A stretch of 64,000 bases of DNA from BOG-908 sp964244615 (lineage in GTDB: Bacteria; Pseudomonadota; Alphaproteobacteria; Acetobacterales; Acetobacteraceae): positions 1 through 64,000 of the forward strand of contig CAXTJP010000002.1 of assembly GCA_964244615.1 (NCBI GenBank), read 5' to 3'. Positions 14,546-23,397 of the stretch are shown here, piece by piece. The notes beneath the pieces were generated by a model. The model made no database searches. It worked only from the letters and a program-made list of their open reading frames with translations, and had not been told where the DNA came from. Numbering within the stretch: position 1 is the stretch's first letter; each line of letters opens with the position of its first letter. A program made the translations under genes and the position numbers.

Positions 14546-17236
14546 CTAGGCCGAAACGCCGGTCGGCAGGACCTCTCGCAGCAGCGCCGCAAGTTCCGGT
14601 CGGCACGAGCCGCAGCCGGTGCCGGCGGCGGTGCGCCGGCCGATGCCGGCCAGGTCGGTGTCCCCGGCGCGGATCGCCGCCAGGATCGCGATGCGGCCCA
14701 CGCCGTGGCACACGCAGATCGACGGGTCGGCGCAGGCGCCCCCCTCGGTCGGTCGGCCGGCCAGCAACGCGCGGCGGCCCGCGATCGACAGGTCGGCGGC
14801 GGCGAAGCGCGTGGCCAGCCAGTTGCGCTCCGGCAACGATGGGTCGGGCGCGAGCATGATGACGGCCTGCAGCACGCCCGCTTGCACCAGGATGGCGCGG
14901 AACAGCCCCGCGCCAGGGTCGCGCAGCACGGTCCACCCAGCCGGGGAACCGACGCTGGAGAGGGCGTGGGCGAAGGCGTCGGCCGGCCCGCCCATGCCCG
15001 CCAGTTCGTGGCGCCGCACCCCGTCCTCCAGCGGCCAGCTGGCGCGCCAGCCGGCCCAGCCGAGGGCAAGCGGGGCGCGGGACAGCACGAAGCCGTGCCA
15101 ATCGGCCGCGAACGGGGCGATGCGCGCCGGCGTGTGCTTCAGCTCGGGCTGGGCGCTGAGCGGGTCGACCGCCGGGTTGACCGCCGCGTTGATCCGGCCG
15201 CCGGGTGCGAAGGCGTCGGTCCAGTGCATCGGCGCGAACAACTCGTCGCGCCGCATCCCGGCATCGAGGCGCACGCGCAGGGTCGCCGCCCCCTGCGCGG
15301 TCGAGACCGTCGCCAACCCGCCATCCTGCAGGCCCGCCGCGCTGTCGGGATGGACGGCCACGAACGGCTCGGCGATGTGCAGCAGCAGGCGCGGCGACAG
15401 GCCGGTGCGGGTCATCGTGTGCCACTGGTCGCGCACGCGGCCGGTCAGCAGCGCGAAAGGCGCGTCGGCCGACACGGCGTTCTCCGGCGGCCGTACCCGC
15501 ACGGGCACCAGCCGCGGCAGCCCATCGGCGGTCGGATAGCCGGACGCGAACACGCGGTCCACGGCTGCGGCGGGGGCGCCGCCGCGCGGAACCGGCCAGC
15601 GCACCGGCGGCATTGCGTCGTACTCGGCACGCGACAGGCCGGACAGGCCGGAGATGTCGAAGATGCGTCGCCGTCCGGTCTGCAGCCCGGTCAGCCTGGC
15701 ATGCTCGTCGAACACGTCGTGCGAGCCGGTCCAGGCAAAGGCGTCGCCGTAGCCGAGACGGGCGGCCACATCGGCGACGATCCGCCAATCCGCCCGCGCC
15801 TCGCCCGAGACCGGCAGGAACGGGCGCTGCCGGCTGATCACCCGCTCGCTGTTGGTCACGGTGCCGTCGCGCTCGCCCCAGGCCAGGGCTGGCATTGCCA
15901 CCTGCGCGTAGGCGAGCGTGTCGGTCCCGTCCGAACAATCCGAGACCGCCACGAACGGGCAGGCCTGCAACGCCGCGCGGACCGCCGCCGAATCGGGCAT
16001 CGAGACCGCCGGGTTGGTGCCCATGATCCACAGCGCGCGTATCCGGCCCTCGCCCACCGCACGGAACAGGTCGACCGCGCGGCGCCCCGGCCCGGCCGCC
16101 ATGTTCGGCGCCGACCAGAAATCCCGCACCGCCGCCACGTCCGGCGCGTGGTCCCAGGACAGGTGGCCGGCCAGCAGATTGGCCAGTGCGCCCACCTCGC
16201 GCCCGCCCATCGCGTTTGGCTGGCCGGTGATGCTGAACGGGCCGGCGCCCGCACCCATGCGGCCGGTCAGCAGATGCGCGTTGACGATGGCGTTCACCTT
16301 GTCGGTGCCGCTGCTCGACTGGTTCACCCCCTGGCTGAAGAAGGTGACGACGCGACGCGTGGCCGCAAACAGGTCGAAGAACCGCGCCACGTCGGCCGCG
16401 TCCAGGCCACAGGCCAGCGCGGTCGCCTGCGCGTCCGGCGCGTCGGCCAGTGCCGCCTCCACCGCCTGGCGAGCGCCGGGCAGGTGGCGCGCGCAGGGTT
16501 CGGTGCGGGCGAGGTGTGCCAGCAGGCCGTTGAACAGCGCCACGTCGCTGCCCGGCCGCAGCGCCAGGTGCAGCGCCGCGCCCTCGCAGGTGGCGGTGCG
16601 TCGCGGGTCGATCACCACCAGGGGCGTGCCCGCGGCCACCAGCCGCTGGTAGAGCACCGGGTGGCACCAGGCGGTGTTGGAGCCGACCAGCACCACCAGC
16701 TCCGCGCTCACCAGATCCGCGTAGCCGACCGGCACCACGTCCTCGCCGAACGCGCGCATGTAGCCAGAGACGGCGCTCGACATGCACAGCCGGCTGTTGC
16801 TGTCGATGTTGCCGATGCCGAGGAAGCCTTTGGCAAGCTTGTTGGCGGCGTAATAATCTTCGGTCAGCAGCTGGCCCGAGACGTAGATCGCCGCGCTGTC
16901 CGGGCCGTAGCGGTCGAGCGTCGTGCGGAACGCGTCGGCCACCCGGTCCAGCGCCGCGTTCCAGCTCGCCCGCCTGCCGCCCACGCGCGGGTAGAGCAGG
17001 CGCGTCTCCAACCCCAGCGTCTCGTGCAGCGCCGAGCCCTTGCTGCACAGCCGGCCGAGATTGGCCGGGTGCAGGGGGTCGCCGACCGAGCTCGTGGGCG
17101 TCGCCAGCACGCCGCAGCCGACCCCGCAATAGGGGCAGGTCGTGCGTACCGCCGTCTCGGCGCGCCCAGGCGCTTCGCCGGCCGGCAACGCCGCCCCGCT
17201 GCTCGGCCACGTGCCGGCTAACCCGTCATGCAACAT
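14546..17236 (-). CDS. nasA: Assimilatory nitrate reductase, catalytic subunit
   Basis: Reduces nitrate to nitrite in the cytoplasm with a molybdopterin guanine dinucleotide cofactor and a [4Fe-4S] cluster. 896 aa from ATG 17236. The cluster ligands are C34, C37, C41 and C64 (TTCPYCGVGCGV and LCSKG). The oxidoreductase core includes SNTAWCHPVLYQR and FFSQGVNQSSSGTDKVNAIVN. The C-terminal molydopterin-binding domain is followed by a BFD-like [2Fe-2S] domain (ICVCHGVGR and GTGCGSC). It is the last gene of the nitrate operon, 10 bp after the flavoprotein gene. The longer open frame reaching 17521 is only overlap with that gene. Confidence 0.95.
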   Translation of the reverse strand: MLHDGLAGTWPSSGAALPAGEAPGRAETAVRTTCPYCGVGCGVLATPTSSVGDPLHPANLGRLCSKGSALHETLGLETRLLYPRVGGRRASWNAALDRVADAFRTTLDRYGPDSAAIYVSGQLLTEDYYAANKLAKGFLGIGNIDSNSRLCMSSAVSGYMRAFGEDVVPVGYADLVSAELVVLVGSNTAWCHPVLYQRLVAAGTPLVVIDPRRTATCEGAALHLALRPGSDVALFNGLLAHLARTEPCARHLPGARQAVEAALADAPDAQATALACGLDAADVARFFDLFAATRRVVTFFSQGVNQSSSGTDKVNAIVNAHLLTGRMGAGAGPFSITGQPNAMGGREVGALANLLAGHLSWDHAPDVAAVRDFWSAPNMAAGPGRRAVDLFRAVGEGRIRALWIMGTNPAVSMPDSAAVRAALQACPFVAVSDCSDGTDTLAYAQVAMPALAWGERDGTVTNSERVISRQRPFLPVSGEARADWRIVADVAARLGYGDAFAWTGSHDVFDEHARLTGLQTGRRRIFDISGLSGLSRAEYDAMPPVRWPVPRGGAPAAAVDRVFASGYPTADGLPRLVPVRVRPPENAVSADAPFALLTGRVRDQWHTMTRTGLSPRLLLHIAEPFVAVHPDSAAGLQDGGLATVSTAQGAATLRVRLDAGMRRDELFAPMHWTDAFAPGGRINAAVNPAVDPLSAQPELKHTPARIAPFAADWHGFVLSRAPLALGWAGWRASWPLEDGVRRHELAGMGGPADAFAHALSSVGSPAGWTVLRDPGAGLFRAILVQAGVLQAVIMLAPDPSLPERNWLATRFAAADLSIAGRRALLAGRPTEGGACADPSICVCHGVGRIAILAAIRAGDTDLAGIGRRTAAGTGCGSCRPELAALLREVLPTGVSA

Positions 17237-17246
17237 CTGAGAGGGG

Positions 17247-18797
17247 TTAATAAACGTCACGCTGGTAGCGGCCCTGGCGGGCGAGGGCGACGATCCAGTC
17301 GCGTGCCTGGTCCTGGTCCATGCCGCCCTGGCGCATGGCGATGCGGCGCAGCGTCTCGTCCACGTCGCGCGCCATACGGCTGGCGTCGCCGCACACGTAG
17401 AAATGGCCGCCCTCGCGCAGCCAGGTCCAAAGCTCGGCCGCCTGTTCGGACATGCGGTCCTGAACGTAGATCTTCTTGGTCTGGTCGCGCGAAAAGGCGA
17501 GATCGAGGCGGGACAGCACACCCTGTTCCTGCCACTGTTCCAGTTCGGTGCGATAGAGGAAATCCGAGGCGGCGTGCTGGTCGCCGAAGAACAGCCAGGC
17601 GCGTCCGCCGGTGGCCGCCGAGATGCCGGACGCCGCGCGATGCTGCAGAAAGGCGCGGAATGGTGCGATGCCGGTGCCGGGGCCGACCATGATCACCGGG
17701 ATGGCGGGGTCGGTCGGCAAGCGGAACGGGCTGACATGGATCGCCGCCTGCAGCGCGGACCCGCCATGCGCGCGGTCGGCCAGGTGCACGCTGGCGACGC
17801 CGCTGCGTACCCGCGCGCGCCGCTGCGTGCGAACGGCGGAGACGCAGAGATGGACCTGCTCGCCGACGGCGGCCTGCGACGAGGCGATCGAGTAGAGCCG
17901 CGGCTTCAGGCTCGGCAGCGCACGCACCAGGTCGGCAAGCGGCGGCCGGGCGGAGGGGAACGCTTCCAGCAGGTCGAGCAGGTCGGCGTCCGCGGGTTCG
18001 GCGCCGTCCAAACCGTCGGAGAGCGCGCGCAGCGCCGCAGCGTGGGCCGGGTCGGCGGCGGTCATGCCGAGCAGGTCGGTCACCCGGTCGTGCGGACGGG
18101 CGATGTCGTGGGTGTGCGTCAGCGCGTGGCGCAGGCCGTGCTCGCCCACCGGCTCGTCGCCGGTCGCGCCCAGCGCCGCGATGCAGGCCTCCACCAGGGC
18201 GGGGTCGTTCGGGCAGGCGAGCGAGAGGCTGTCGCCCGGCTGGTAGGACAGGCCGGTGCCGGCCAGGTCGATGACCACGTGGCGCACGTCCTTGGCGGAG
18301 CCCTCGGCGGTCAGCCGTTCGGCGGAGAGCACGCGGACCGGCGCGGTGGCGTGCGCCGGCTCGGCGGCCATCCCGGCAACCGGTACCGGTGCCGGTGCCT
18401 CGGCCAGGATCGCCTTGAGCGTCCGCATCGTGGGCTTGGCGCCCGGCACGCAGAGGCTGGCCGAACTCTCCCGGCCCTCGGCCAGCGCCTCGGCGTAGGT
18501 CTGGCACTGATAGCCGCACTGGCCGCAATCGAGCTGCGCCATCGCCGCCATCAGCCGGCGCGGCAGAGGCCGCCCTTCGGCCAGCGACAGGCGTTCCGGC
18601 AATTCCAGGGCGGGATCGTGCCAGGGGAAATCTTCCGCCGCGGCCGGTGCCGCCGCCTGACCGCCGGCCTGGCCGCCGTAGAGCCCGGCCAGGAAGCCGT
18701 TCAGCCAGGCACGCTGGGCGGCGCTGAACGGCGCGTTCTCGGGGATCAGCGGCGTCGGCAGCGACGCGGCCACGGACATCGTGTCGATGGCGTTCAA
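17247..18797 (-). CDS. NADPH-dependent flavoprotein with Fe-S domain (CysJ-like, no FMN domain)
   Basis: 516 aa. The C-terminal two-thirds is a CysJ/ferredoxin-NADP reductase module: FAD-binding LKPRLYSIASS and NADPH-binding VGPGTGIAPFRAFLQHR. It lacks the N-terminal flavodoxin (FMN) domain of sulfite reductase alpha. Instead it has a small Fe-S domain with C91, C94, C98 and C116 (LDCGQCGYQCQTYAEAL). In this operon it most likely carries electrons from NADPH to NirA and/or NasA, replacing ferredoxin. Its N-terminal FSAAQRAWLNGFLAG resembles the NirA N-terminus. The TTG 18797 start overlaps the nirA stop (TTGA) and has a GGAGG site just upstream; ATG 18779 is possible. Confidence 0.82.
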   Translation of the reverse strand: MNAIDTMSVAASLPTPLIPENAPFSAAQRAWLNGFLAGLYGGQAGGQAAAPAAAEDFPWHDPALELPERLSLAEGRPLPRRLMAAMAQLDCGQCGYQCQTYAEALAEGRESSASLCVPGAKPTMRTLKAILAEAPAPVPVAGMAAEPAHATAPVRVLSAERLTAEGSAKDVRHVVIDLAGTGLSYQPGDSLSLACPNDPALVEACIAALGATGDEPVGEHGLRHALTHTHDIARPHDRVTDLLGMTAADPAHAAALRALSDGLDGAEPADADLLDLLEAFPSARPPLADLVRALPSLKPRLYSIASSQAAVGEQVHLCVSAVRTQRRARVRSGVASVHLADRAHGGSALQAAIHVSPFRLPTDPAIPVIMVGPGTGIAPFRAFLQHRAASGISAATGGRAWLFFGDQHAASDFLYRTELEQWQEQGVLSRLDLAFSRDQTKKIYVQDRMSEQAAELWTWLREGGHFYVCGDASRMARDVDETLRRIAMRQGGMDQDQARDWIVALARQGRYQRDVY

Positions 18798-20554
18798 GGC
18801 ACCGCCTCCCCGGCCTGGAGTTGTGCAGCCAGCGCGGCCGTGTCATGGCGCGCGCTCCAGTCGCGAAAGCTCTCGTCCACCCGTCGCTCATCGGCCCAGG
18901 CACGCAGCAGCGCTTCGATCATCGGCGCCATGCGATCGGCGGCGACCTTGGGCAGCACCAGCCGGCCGATCGCCGCGTGCGTGCCGGTGCCGCCGCCGAC
19001 ATGCAGGTCGTAGCCGTCCACCATGTCCTCGCCCCGCTCCACGCGGGTGCCGAGCAGACCGATATCGGCGATGAAATGCTGCGCGCAGGAGTTGGGGCAG
19101 CCGGTGAGGTGGATGTTGACCGGCGCGGGTGCGGTAAACCGCGCGTCGAGGAAATCGGCCAGCATCTCGCTCTGCGCCTTGGTGGCGGCGTTGGCGAACT
19201 TGCAGCCGGCTGAGCCGGTGCAGGCCACCAGCCCGGCGCGTACGTGCGTGGCCTCGGTGGCCAGCCCGAGCGACGCGATGGCCGTGCGCGCGCCCGCCAC
19301 GTCGGCCACGTCGCTGATCAGCAGATTCTGCCAGACGGTCAGCCGTATGGTGCCGGAGCCGAACCGGTCGGCCACGTCCGCCAGGCCGCGCATCTGCGCC
19401 GAGCTCATGCGCGCGCGCGGCAGAATGACGCCGATGTAGTGCAGCCCGGCCTGCGCCTGCGCATGCACGCCGACATGGCCCATGCGGTCCAGCGCCGCAC
19501 GCGGCTGGACCGCCTCGGACGGCACGCGCGTGAGCGGCCCGCCCAGCTCGGCCTCGACGCGTGCCAGGAACTCGGCCGTGCCCAGCCGGTCGAGCACGTA
19601 TTTCAGCCTGGCATGGGTGCGGGTGGTGCGGTCGCCCTCGGCGATGAACACGCGCAGGATGGCGTCGCAGACGCGCGTGGTCTGGCCGGGCTGCACCAGC
19701 ACGCCGGTCTCGCGCGCCAGGTCGCGATGCCCGGTGATGCCGCCCAGCGCGAGCCGATAGGCGACGCCGCCCGGCACGCCGAACCCGTCGGCCACGCGCA
19801 CGGCGGTGAACGCGATGTCGTTGGTCTCCTCCAGCACCGGCACGCGGCCGCCGCCGTCGAAGGCGATGTTGAACTTGCGCGGCAGGCCGTAGAGCGCGCG
19901 GTGGTTCAGGATGTGGAAGTGGATGGCCCGCGCGTCGGGCCGGGTGTCGACCAGCTCGTCCGGGTCGATGCCGGCGGTCGGGCTGCCGGTCACGTTGCGC
20001 ACGTTGTCGGCCCCCGAGCCACGCGCGGTCAGGCCCAACTCGGCCAGGCGGTTCAGCAGCTCGGCGGCGTTGCCGGGCGGTATCTCGCGCAGCTGCAGGT
20101 TGGCGCGCGTGGTCACGTCAGCGTGGCCGCCGGCCAGCTCGTCGGCGATGCCGGCCAGGCCGCGGAACTGGGCGGTGTTGGTGATCCCGCCCGGGATGCG
20201 CAGGCGGCACATGAAGCTGGTCTGCGCGGGGGCCACGTAGAACAGGCCGTGATACTTGGTCAGGAACACGTCCATGCCGCGGGGCGGCTTGCCCTGCGCG
20301 GCGCGGTCGACGATCTCGTCCATGCGGTCGAGCGGGTGGCGCGCGCGCTTGGCCTCCTCCTCGGTCGTCAGCTTGGCGCCGCCGGCGAGCGTGCGGTCCT
20401 GGGCGACGCGCATCAGGTCGGCGGGGTCGGCGGGGGGCGCCGCCGCATCGCCGGACGGGGCCAGAGGCAGGCCGGCCGAACCGCGCCGCGCCTCCACCCC
20501 GGCGAAGAAGCCCTTGAGGTATTCCTGCTGCGTCGTGTCGAAACCGTCGTTCAT
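18794..20554 (-). CDS. nirA: Nitrite reductase, ferredoxin-type sirohaem protein (NirA)
   Basis: 586 aa, reducing nitrite to ammonium with six electrons. Two nitrite/sulfite reductase half-repeats are visible. The sirohaem/[4Fe-4S] ligands are C445, C451, C486 and C490 (ACTGSAGCKFA and LTGCPNSCAQH), exactly the C-x5-C-x34-C-x3-C spacing of the family. NVRNVTGSPTAGID is also typical. ATG 20554 overlaps the stop of the FAD oxidoreductase gene (ATGA), so the genes are translationally coupled. The NirA family otherwise uses ferredoxin; the next gene probably supplies the electrons here. Confidence 0.94.
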   Translation of the reverse strand: MNDGFDTTQQEYLKGFFAGVEARRGSAGLPLAPSGDAAAPPADPADLMRVAQDRTLAGGAKLTTEEEAKRARHPLDRMDEIVDRAAQGKPPRGMDVFLTKYHGLFYVAPAQTSFMCRLRIPGGITNTAQFRGLAGIADELAGGHADVTTRANLQLREIPPGNAAELLNRLAELGLTARGSGADNVRNVTGSPTAGIDPDELVDTRPDARAIHFHILNHRALYGLPRKFNIAFDGGGRVPVLEETNDIAFTAVRVADGFGVPGGVAYRLALGGITGHRDLARETGVLVQPGQTTRVCDAILRVFIAEGDRTTRTHARLKYVLDRLGTAEFLARVEAELGGPLTRVPSEAVQPRAALDRMGHVGVHAQAQAGLHYIGVILPRARMSSAQMRGLADVADRFGSGTIRLTVWQNLLISDVADVAGARTAIASLGLATEATHVRAGLVACTGSAGCKFANAATKAQSEMLADFLDARFTAPAPVNIHLTGCPNSCAQHFIADIGLLGTRVERGEDMVDGYDLHVGGGTGTHAAIGRLVLPKVAADRMAPMIEALLRAWADERRVDESFRDWSARHDTAALAAQLQAGEAVP

Positions 20555-21741
20555 GGTGCGCTCACCCGGGATGCGCCCGCCTCCGGCAAGGCAGGGGCGT
20601 AGGCCGGGCCGAAGGGCAGCGCCGCCCGCAGCGCGCCGATATCGGTGCCCTCGGCGATCAGCCGGTGGTACCAGGCCGAATCGCTGGTATCGCCGACCAT
20701 GACCGCACCCACCAGGCGGTCCCCTCGGACGAGCAGCCGGCGGTAGGAGTGGGTGCCGTCCTCGATGACGATGCTCTCGCTCTCGCCGTCGTCGATCGCG
20801 CCGCCGGACCAGACCGGCGCGCCGGCCACCTTCAACGCGGCCGCGTCCGCCACGTGGCGGTAGGTGCGCCCGGTCTGCAGCAGCGTGCTGGCGGCAGTGT
20901 CCGCCTGCACCAGGGCAGGGGCCACCAGGCCCACGCACTGGCCGTCATGCTCGGCGCATTCGCCGACCGCCAGGATGGCCGGGTCCGAGGTCCGCATCGC
21001 GTCGTCGACGACGATGCCCTTCGACACCGCGAGCCCGGCCGCACGCGCCAGATCGGTGCGCGGCCGTATGCCGACCGCCATCACGACGATGTCGGCCGGC
21101 AGGCGGCGCCCGTCGGACAGGCGGACCTGGCCGGGTTCGATCGCCACCGTGCTCACCTCGGTCTCCAATCGAATCGTCTGGTCGCGCAGCCGGTGCGCCA
21201 GCAGAGCCGCGCCTGCCTGGTCGAGCTGCCGGTTCATCACCCGATCCACGCCGTGCAGCACAGTCACGCGCATGCCGCGCCGCGCGAGCCCGGCCGCTGC
21301 TTCCAGGCCCAGCAGGCCACCGCCGATCACGACCGCGATCCCGCCCCTTTCTGCGGCGGCGAGCATCCGGGCCACGTCCTGCCGCGTGCGATAGAGGACG
21401 ACATGCGGCAGATCCGCGCCCGGCAATACCAGGCGCACCGCATCGGCGCCGGTCGCCAGCACCAGCCGGTCGTAGGCGACCGCGTCGCCGGCCTCGGTGA
21501 CCACGCGGCGGCGTTCGCGGTCGATCTCGACCACCAGGCAGCCTGGCCGATAGGCGGCCTGGGTGCAGACCGGCGTCAGCAGCGCGTCCTGGTCCATGTC
21601 GCCCGCCAGCCATTGCGACAGGGCGACGCGGTTGTAGGCGGTGCCGGGTTCGTCCCCGAACACGGTGACGGCGTGCACGGGGGCGACGCGTGCCGCCACC
21701 CGTACTCCGGCAGGCCCGCTGCCGACGACGACGATGCGCAT
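20551..21741 (-). CDS. FAD/NAD(P)-dependent oxidoreductase of the nitrate operon (NirB N-terminal-like)
   Basis: 396 aa with two dinucleotide-binding folds: FAD-binding VVVGSGPAGVRVAARV at the N-terminus and NAD(P)-binding VVIGGGLLGLEAAAGLARRG near residue 140, then VGIRPRTDLARAAG and VGECAEHDG. It matches the pyridine nucleotide-disulfide oxidoreductase half of NADH nitrite reductases and rubredoxin reductases but has no Fe-S or sirohaem part. By position between narK and nirA it probably feeds electrons to nitrate or nitrite reduction. Its stop overlaps the nirA start. Confidence 0.83.
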   Translation of the reverse strand: MRIVVVGSGPAGVRVAARVAPVHAVTVFGDEPGTAYNRVALSQWLAGDMDQDALLTPVCTQAAYRPGCLVVEIDRERRRVVTEAGDAVAYDRLVLATGADAVRLVLPGADLPHVVLYRTRQDVARMLAAAERGGIAVVIGGGLLGLEAAAGLARRGMRVTVLHGVDRVMNRQLDQAGAALLAHRLRDQTIRLETEVSTVAIEPGQVRLSDGRRLPADIVVMAVGIRPRTDLARAAGLAVSKGIVVDDAMRTSDPAILAVGECAEHDGQCVGLVAPALVQADTAASTLLQTGRTYRHVADAAALKVAGAPVWSGGAIDDGESESIVIEDGTHSYRRLLVRGDRLVGAVMVGDTSDSAWYHRLIAEGTDIGALRAALPFGPAYAPALPEAGASRVSAP

Positions 21742-21746
21742 CGCCG

Positions 21747-23102
21747 CTACGCCGCCACGCCGGCGACCGAGCCGCCATAGGTCAGCCGGCGCTGCGCCAC
21801 CGCCTCGTCGTAGAGACCCTGCTCGGCGACGCGATGGGCGAGCGGGAAGCGTACCGCCGCCGCACACGCCGCACAGGCCAGCACCGCCCAGCCCAGCACG
21901 AACAGCGTCTCCGGCACGGTGCCGACGCCCTTGAGCAGGAAGCCGGCCGCCACCGCGCCGATGTTGCCGCCGGCGCCGACGATGCCGGCCACCCCGCCGA
22001 GCGCGCGGCGGTCGACGAAGGGAACCAGCGCGTAGATCGAGCCGCACGACATGTGGGTGAACAGGCCGAACCCCAGCATCGCCGCGATCGCGAGCCCGGC
22101 CGTGTTCATCGTGGAGAACGCGAGCAATCCCACGCCCTCGGCGGCCAGCAGGGCGCAAAGCAGGGTCGCCCGCCCGCCCAGGCCCCAGCTTTTCGCCACG
22201 CGGTCCGACGCGATGCCGCCGAGTGCCCGCGCGAACAACGCCAGCAGGCCGAAGCTGCCGGCGGCCATGCCCGCCCCGGTCAGCGTCAGGCCGAAGCGGT
22301 CGACGTAGTAGCTGGCGGCCACGCCGTGGATGAAGATCTCCACGCCGAACGAGCCGGCGTAGCAGGTGGCCAGCAGCCACACCCGGTAATTGGCCATCGC
22401 CTGCCGGAACACCGCCCAGCCGCCCTTCTTGCCGGAATCGACGGTGATGCCGCGTGCCCGCAACGCGGGGATGTTGCCCTCCGGCGTGTCCTGCGTGAGC
22501 GTCCAGTACATCACCGCCACGATCAGCATCATCGCACCCGGCACCAGCATCGCCAGCCGCCAGCCGAGCGCGTGGCCGACGCCGAGGCTGAGCAGGGCCC
22601 CAAGCAGCAGCGGCATGACCGACTGGGTGACCCCGCCGCCGGCGTTGCCCCAGCCGCCGACGGTCGCGTTGGCGGTGCCGACGACGTTCGGGGCGAACAT
22701 CACCGAGGTGTGGAACTGGGTGATGACGAAGCTGGCCCCGATCGCGCCGATGGCGAGGCGGAAGATCAAGAAGGCCTGATAGGAACTGGCCAGGGCGATG
22801 CCCATGACCGGCAGCGCGCCGATGGCGAGCAGCCCGGTGTAGGTGATGCGCGGCCCCAGTTTGTCGCAGAGCGGCCCGACCACGAGGCGGACCAGGATGG
22901 TGATGCCGACGGCGGCGATGTTGATGTTGGCGATCTGCCCCGCCGTCAGGTGGAACTCGCCCTTGATCACCGGCATCAGCGGTGCCACCGCGAACCAGGC
23001 GAAGAAGCAGACGAAGAACGCCAACCAGCTCATGTGAAACGCCCGCATCTGCGGCGTTGAAAAGCTGAACAGATCGATCCGGGTAGCTTTGTCGGAAGTC
23101 AC
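21747..23102 (-). CDS. narK: Nitrate/nitrite MFS transporter NarK
   Basis: About 451 aa with 12 hydrophobic segments. The nitrate-porter signature is present as ATVGGWGNAGGGVTQ, with a second glycine-rich copy later (GVAGIVGAGGNIGAVAAGF). It imports nitrate and/or exports nitrite across the inner membrane and is first in the assimilation operon. GTG 23102 is preferred because GGAG lies nine bases upstream; TTG 23117 is the longer alternative but has no ribosome-binding site. The 5' region carries a two-hexaloop RNA element and an inverted-repeat insertion. Confidence 0.92.
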   Translation of the reverse strand: MTSDKATRIDLFSFSTPQMRAFHMSWLAFFVCFFAWFAVAPLMPVIKGEFHLTAGQIANINIAAVGITILVRLVVGPLCDKLGPRITYTGLLAIGALPVMGIALASSYQAFLIFRLAIGAIGASFVITQFHTSVMFAPNVVGTANATVGGWGNAGGGVTQSVMPLLLGALLSLGVGHALGWRLAMLVPGAMMLIVAVMYWTLTQDTPEGNIPALRARGITVDSGKKGGWAVFRQAMANYRVWLLATCYAGSFGVEIFIHGVAASYYVDRFGLTLTGAGMAAGSFGLLALFARALGGIASDRVAKSWGLGGRATLLCALLAAEGVGLLAFSTMNTAGLAIAAMLGFGLFTHMSCGSIYALVPFVDRRALGGVAGIVGAGGNIGAVAAGFLLKGVGTVPETLFVLGWAVLACAACAAAVRFPLAHRVAEQGLYDEAVAQRRLTYGGSVAGVAA

Positions 23103-23124
23103 AGCGACTGTCTCCAAGAGAGCG

Positions 23125-23210
23125 AGTTCAACGAAAAAGAGTTTTTGCTTCTTCTGTTCAAAAAGAAGCGCTTTCTTTTCTGAAGAAAAGAAACAAAAGA
23201 CTTTTGTTCA
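23125..23210 (-). repeat. Dispersed inverted-repeat element, copy A (narK leader)
   Basis: Read on the minus strand, the element begins TGAACAAAAGTCTTTTG at 23210, continues CTTTTCTTCAGAAAAG and closes with a degenerate right arm. It closely matches copy B at 33877-33952 and part of copy C at 59062-59103. The arms fold into T/A-rich stem-loops. It sits between the leader's ribosome-binding site/ATG and narK, so it is transcribed as part of the operon leader. Confidence 0.75.
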
Positions 23211-23229
23211 TAAGTACAGGCGTCAACAT
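23158..23229 (-). CDS. Possible 23-codon leader peptide upstream of narK
   Basis: A strong ribosome-binding site, GGAGGAG (23242-23236), lies 6 bases before ATG 23229. The frame MLTPVLMNKSLLFLF... reads into the inverted-repeat element and stops at TGA 23158-23160. Either it is a true leader peptide, or the repeat has inserted just after the original start of a reading frame and the peptide is incidental. CCTCC at 23261-23257 could pair with the GGAGG and hide it. Confidence 0.35.
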   Translation of the reverse strand: MLTPVLMNKSLLFLFFRKESASF

Positions 23230-23270
23230 AGGTGTCTCCTCCGGGATACGGATACTGGAGGCACAGGATG

Positions 23271-23332
23271 GCCCACATCGGTGTGGGCGTGACGCGCAGT
23301 GCGGAAATCGTGTCGGGCACATCGTTGTGCCC
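23271..23332 (-). ncRNA. Two-hexaloop ANTAR-type antitermination element in the nitrate operon leader
   Basis: On the transcribed (minus) strand, stem 1 is GGGCAC-AACGAT-GTGCCC (23332-23315) and stem 2 is GCCCAC-ACCGAT-GTGGGC (23288-23271), separated by 26 bases. Both are perfect 6-bp stems with six-base loops, and each loop has A at position 1 and G at position 4. That is the defining feature of RNA sites bound by ANTAR proteins such as NasR, NasT and EutV. The element lies upstream of narK and next to the divergent gene for an ANTAR protein. No classic U-tracted terminator overlapping stem 2 was found; the downstream CCTCC/GGAGG pairing or the repeat stem-loops may play that part. Confidence 0.72.
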
Positions 23333-23397
23333 TGCGGTCATGCAAGCAGTTTGCATGCCAAGGTCGGCTGGTGCGGAAATTGCGTCGGTGCTTCGGT

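Noticed and set aside
17237..17521. N-terminal extension of nasA
   Set aside because: The extra 95 codons overlap the flavoprotein gene in another frame and give an Arg/Ser/Pro-rich sequence unlike NasA; ATG 17236 starts the family-like region.
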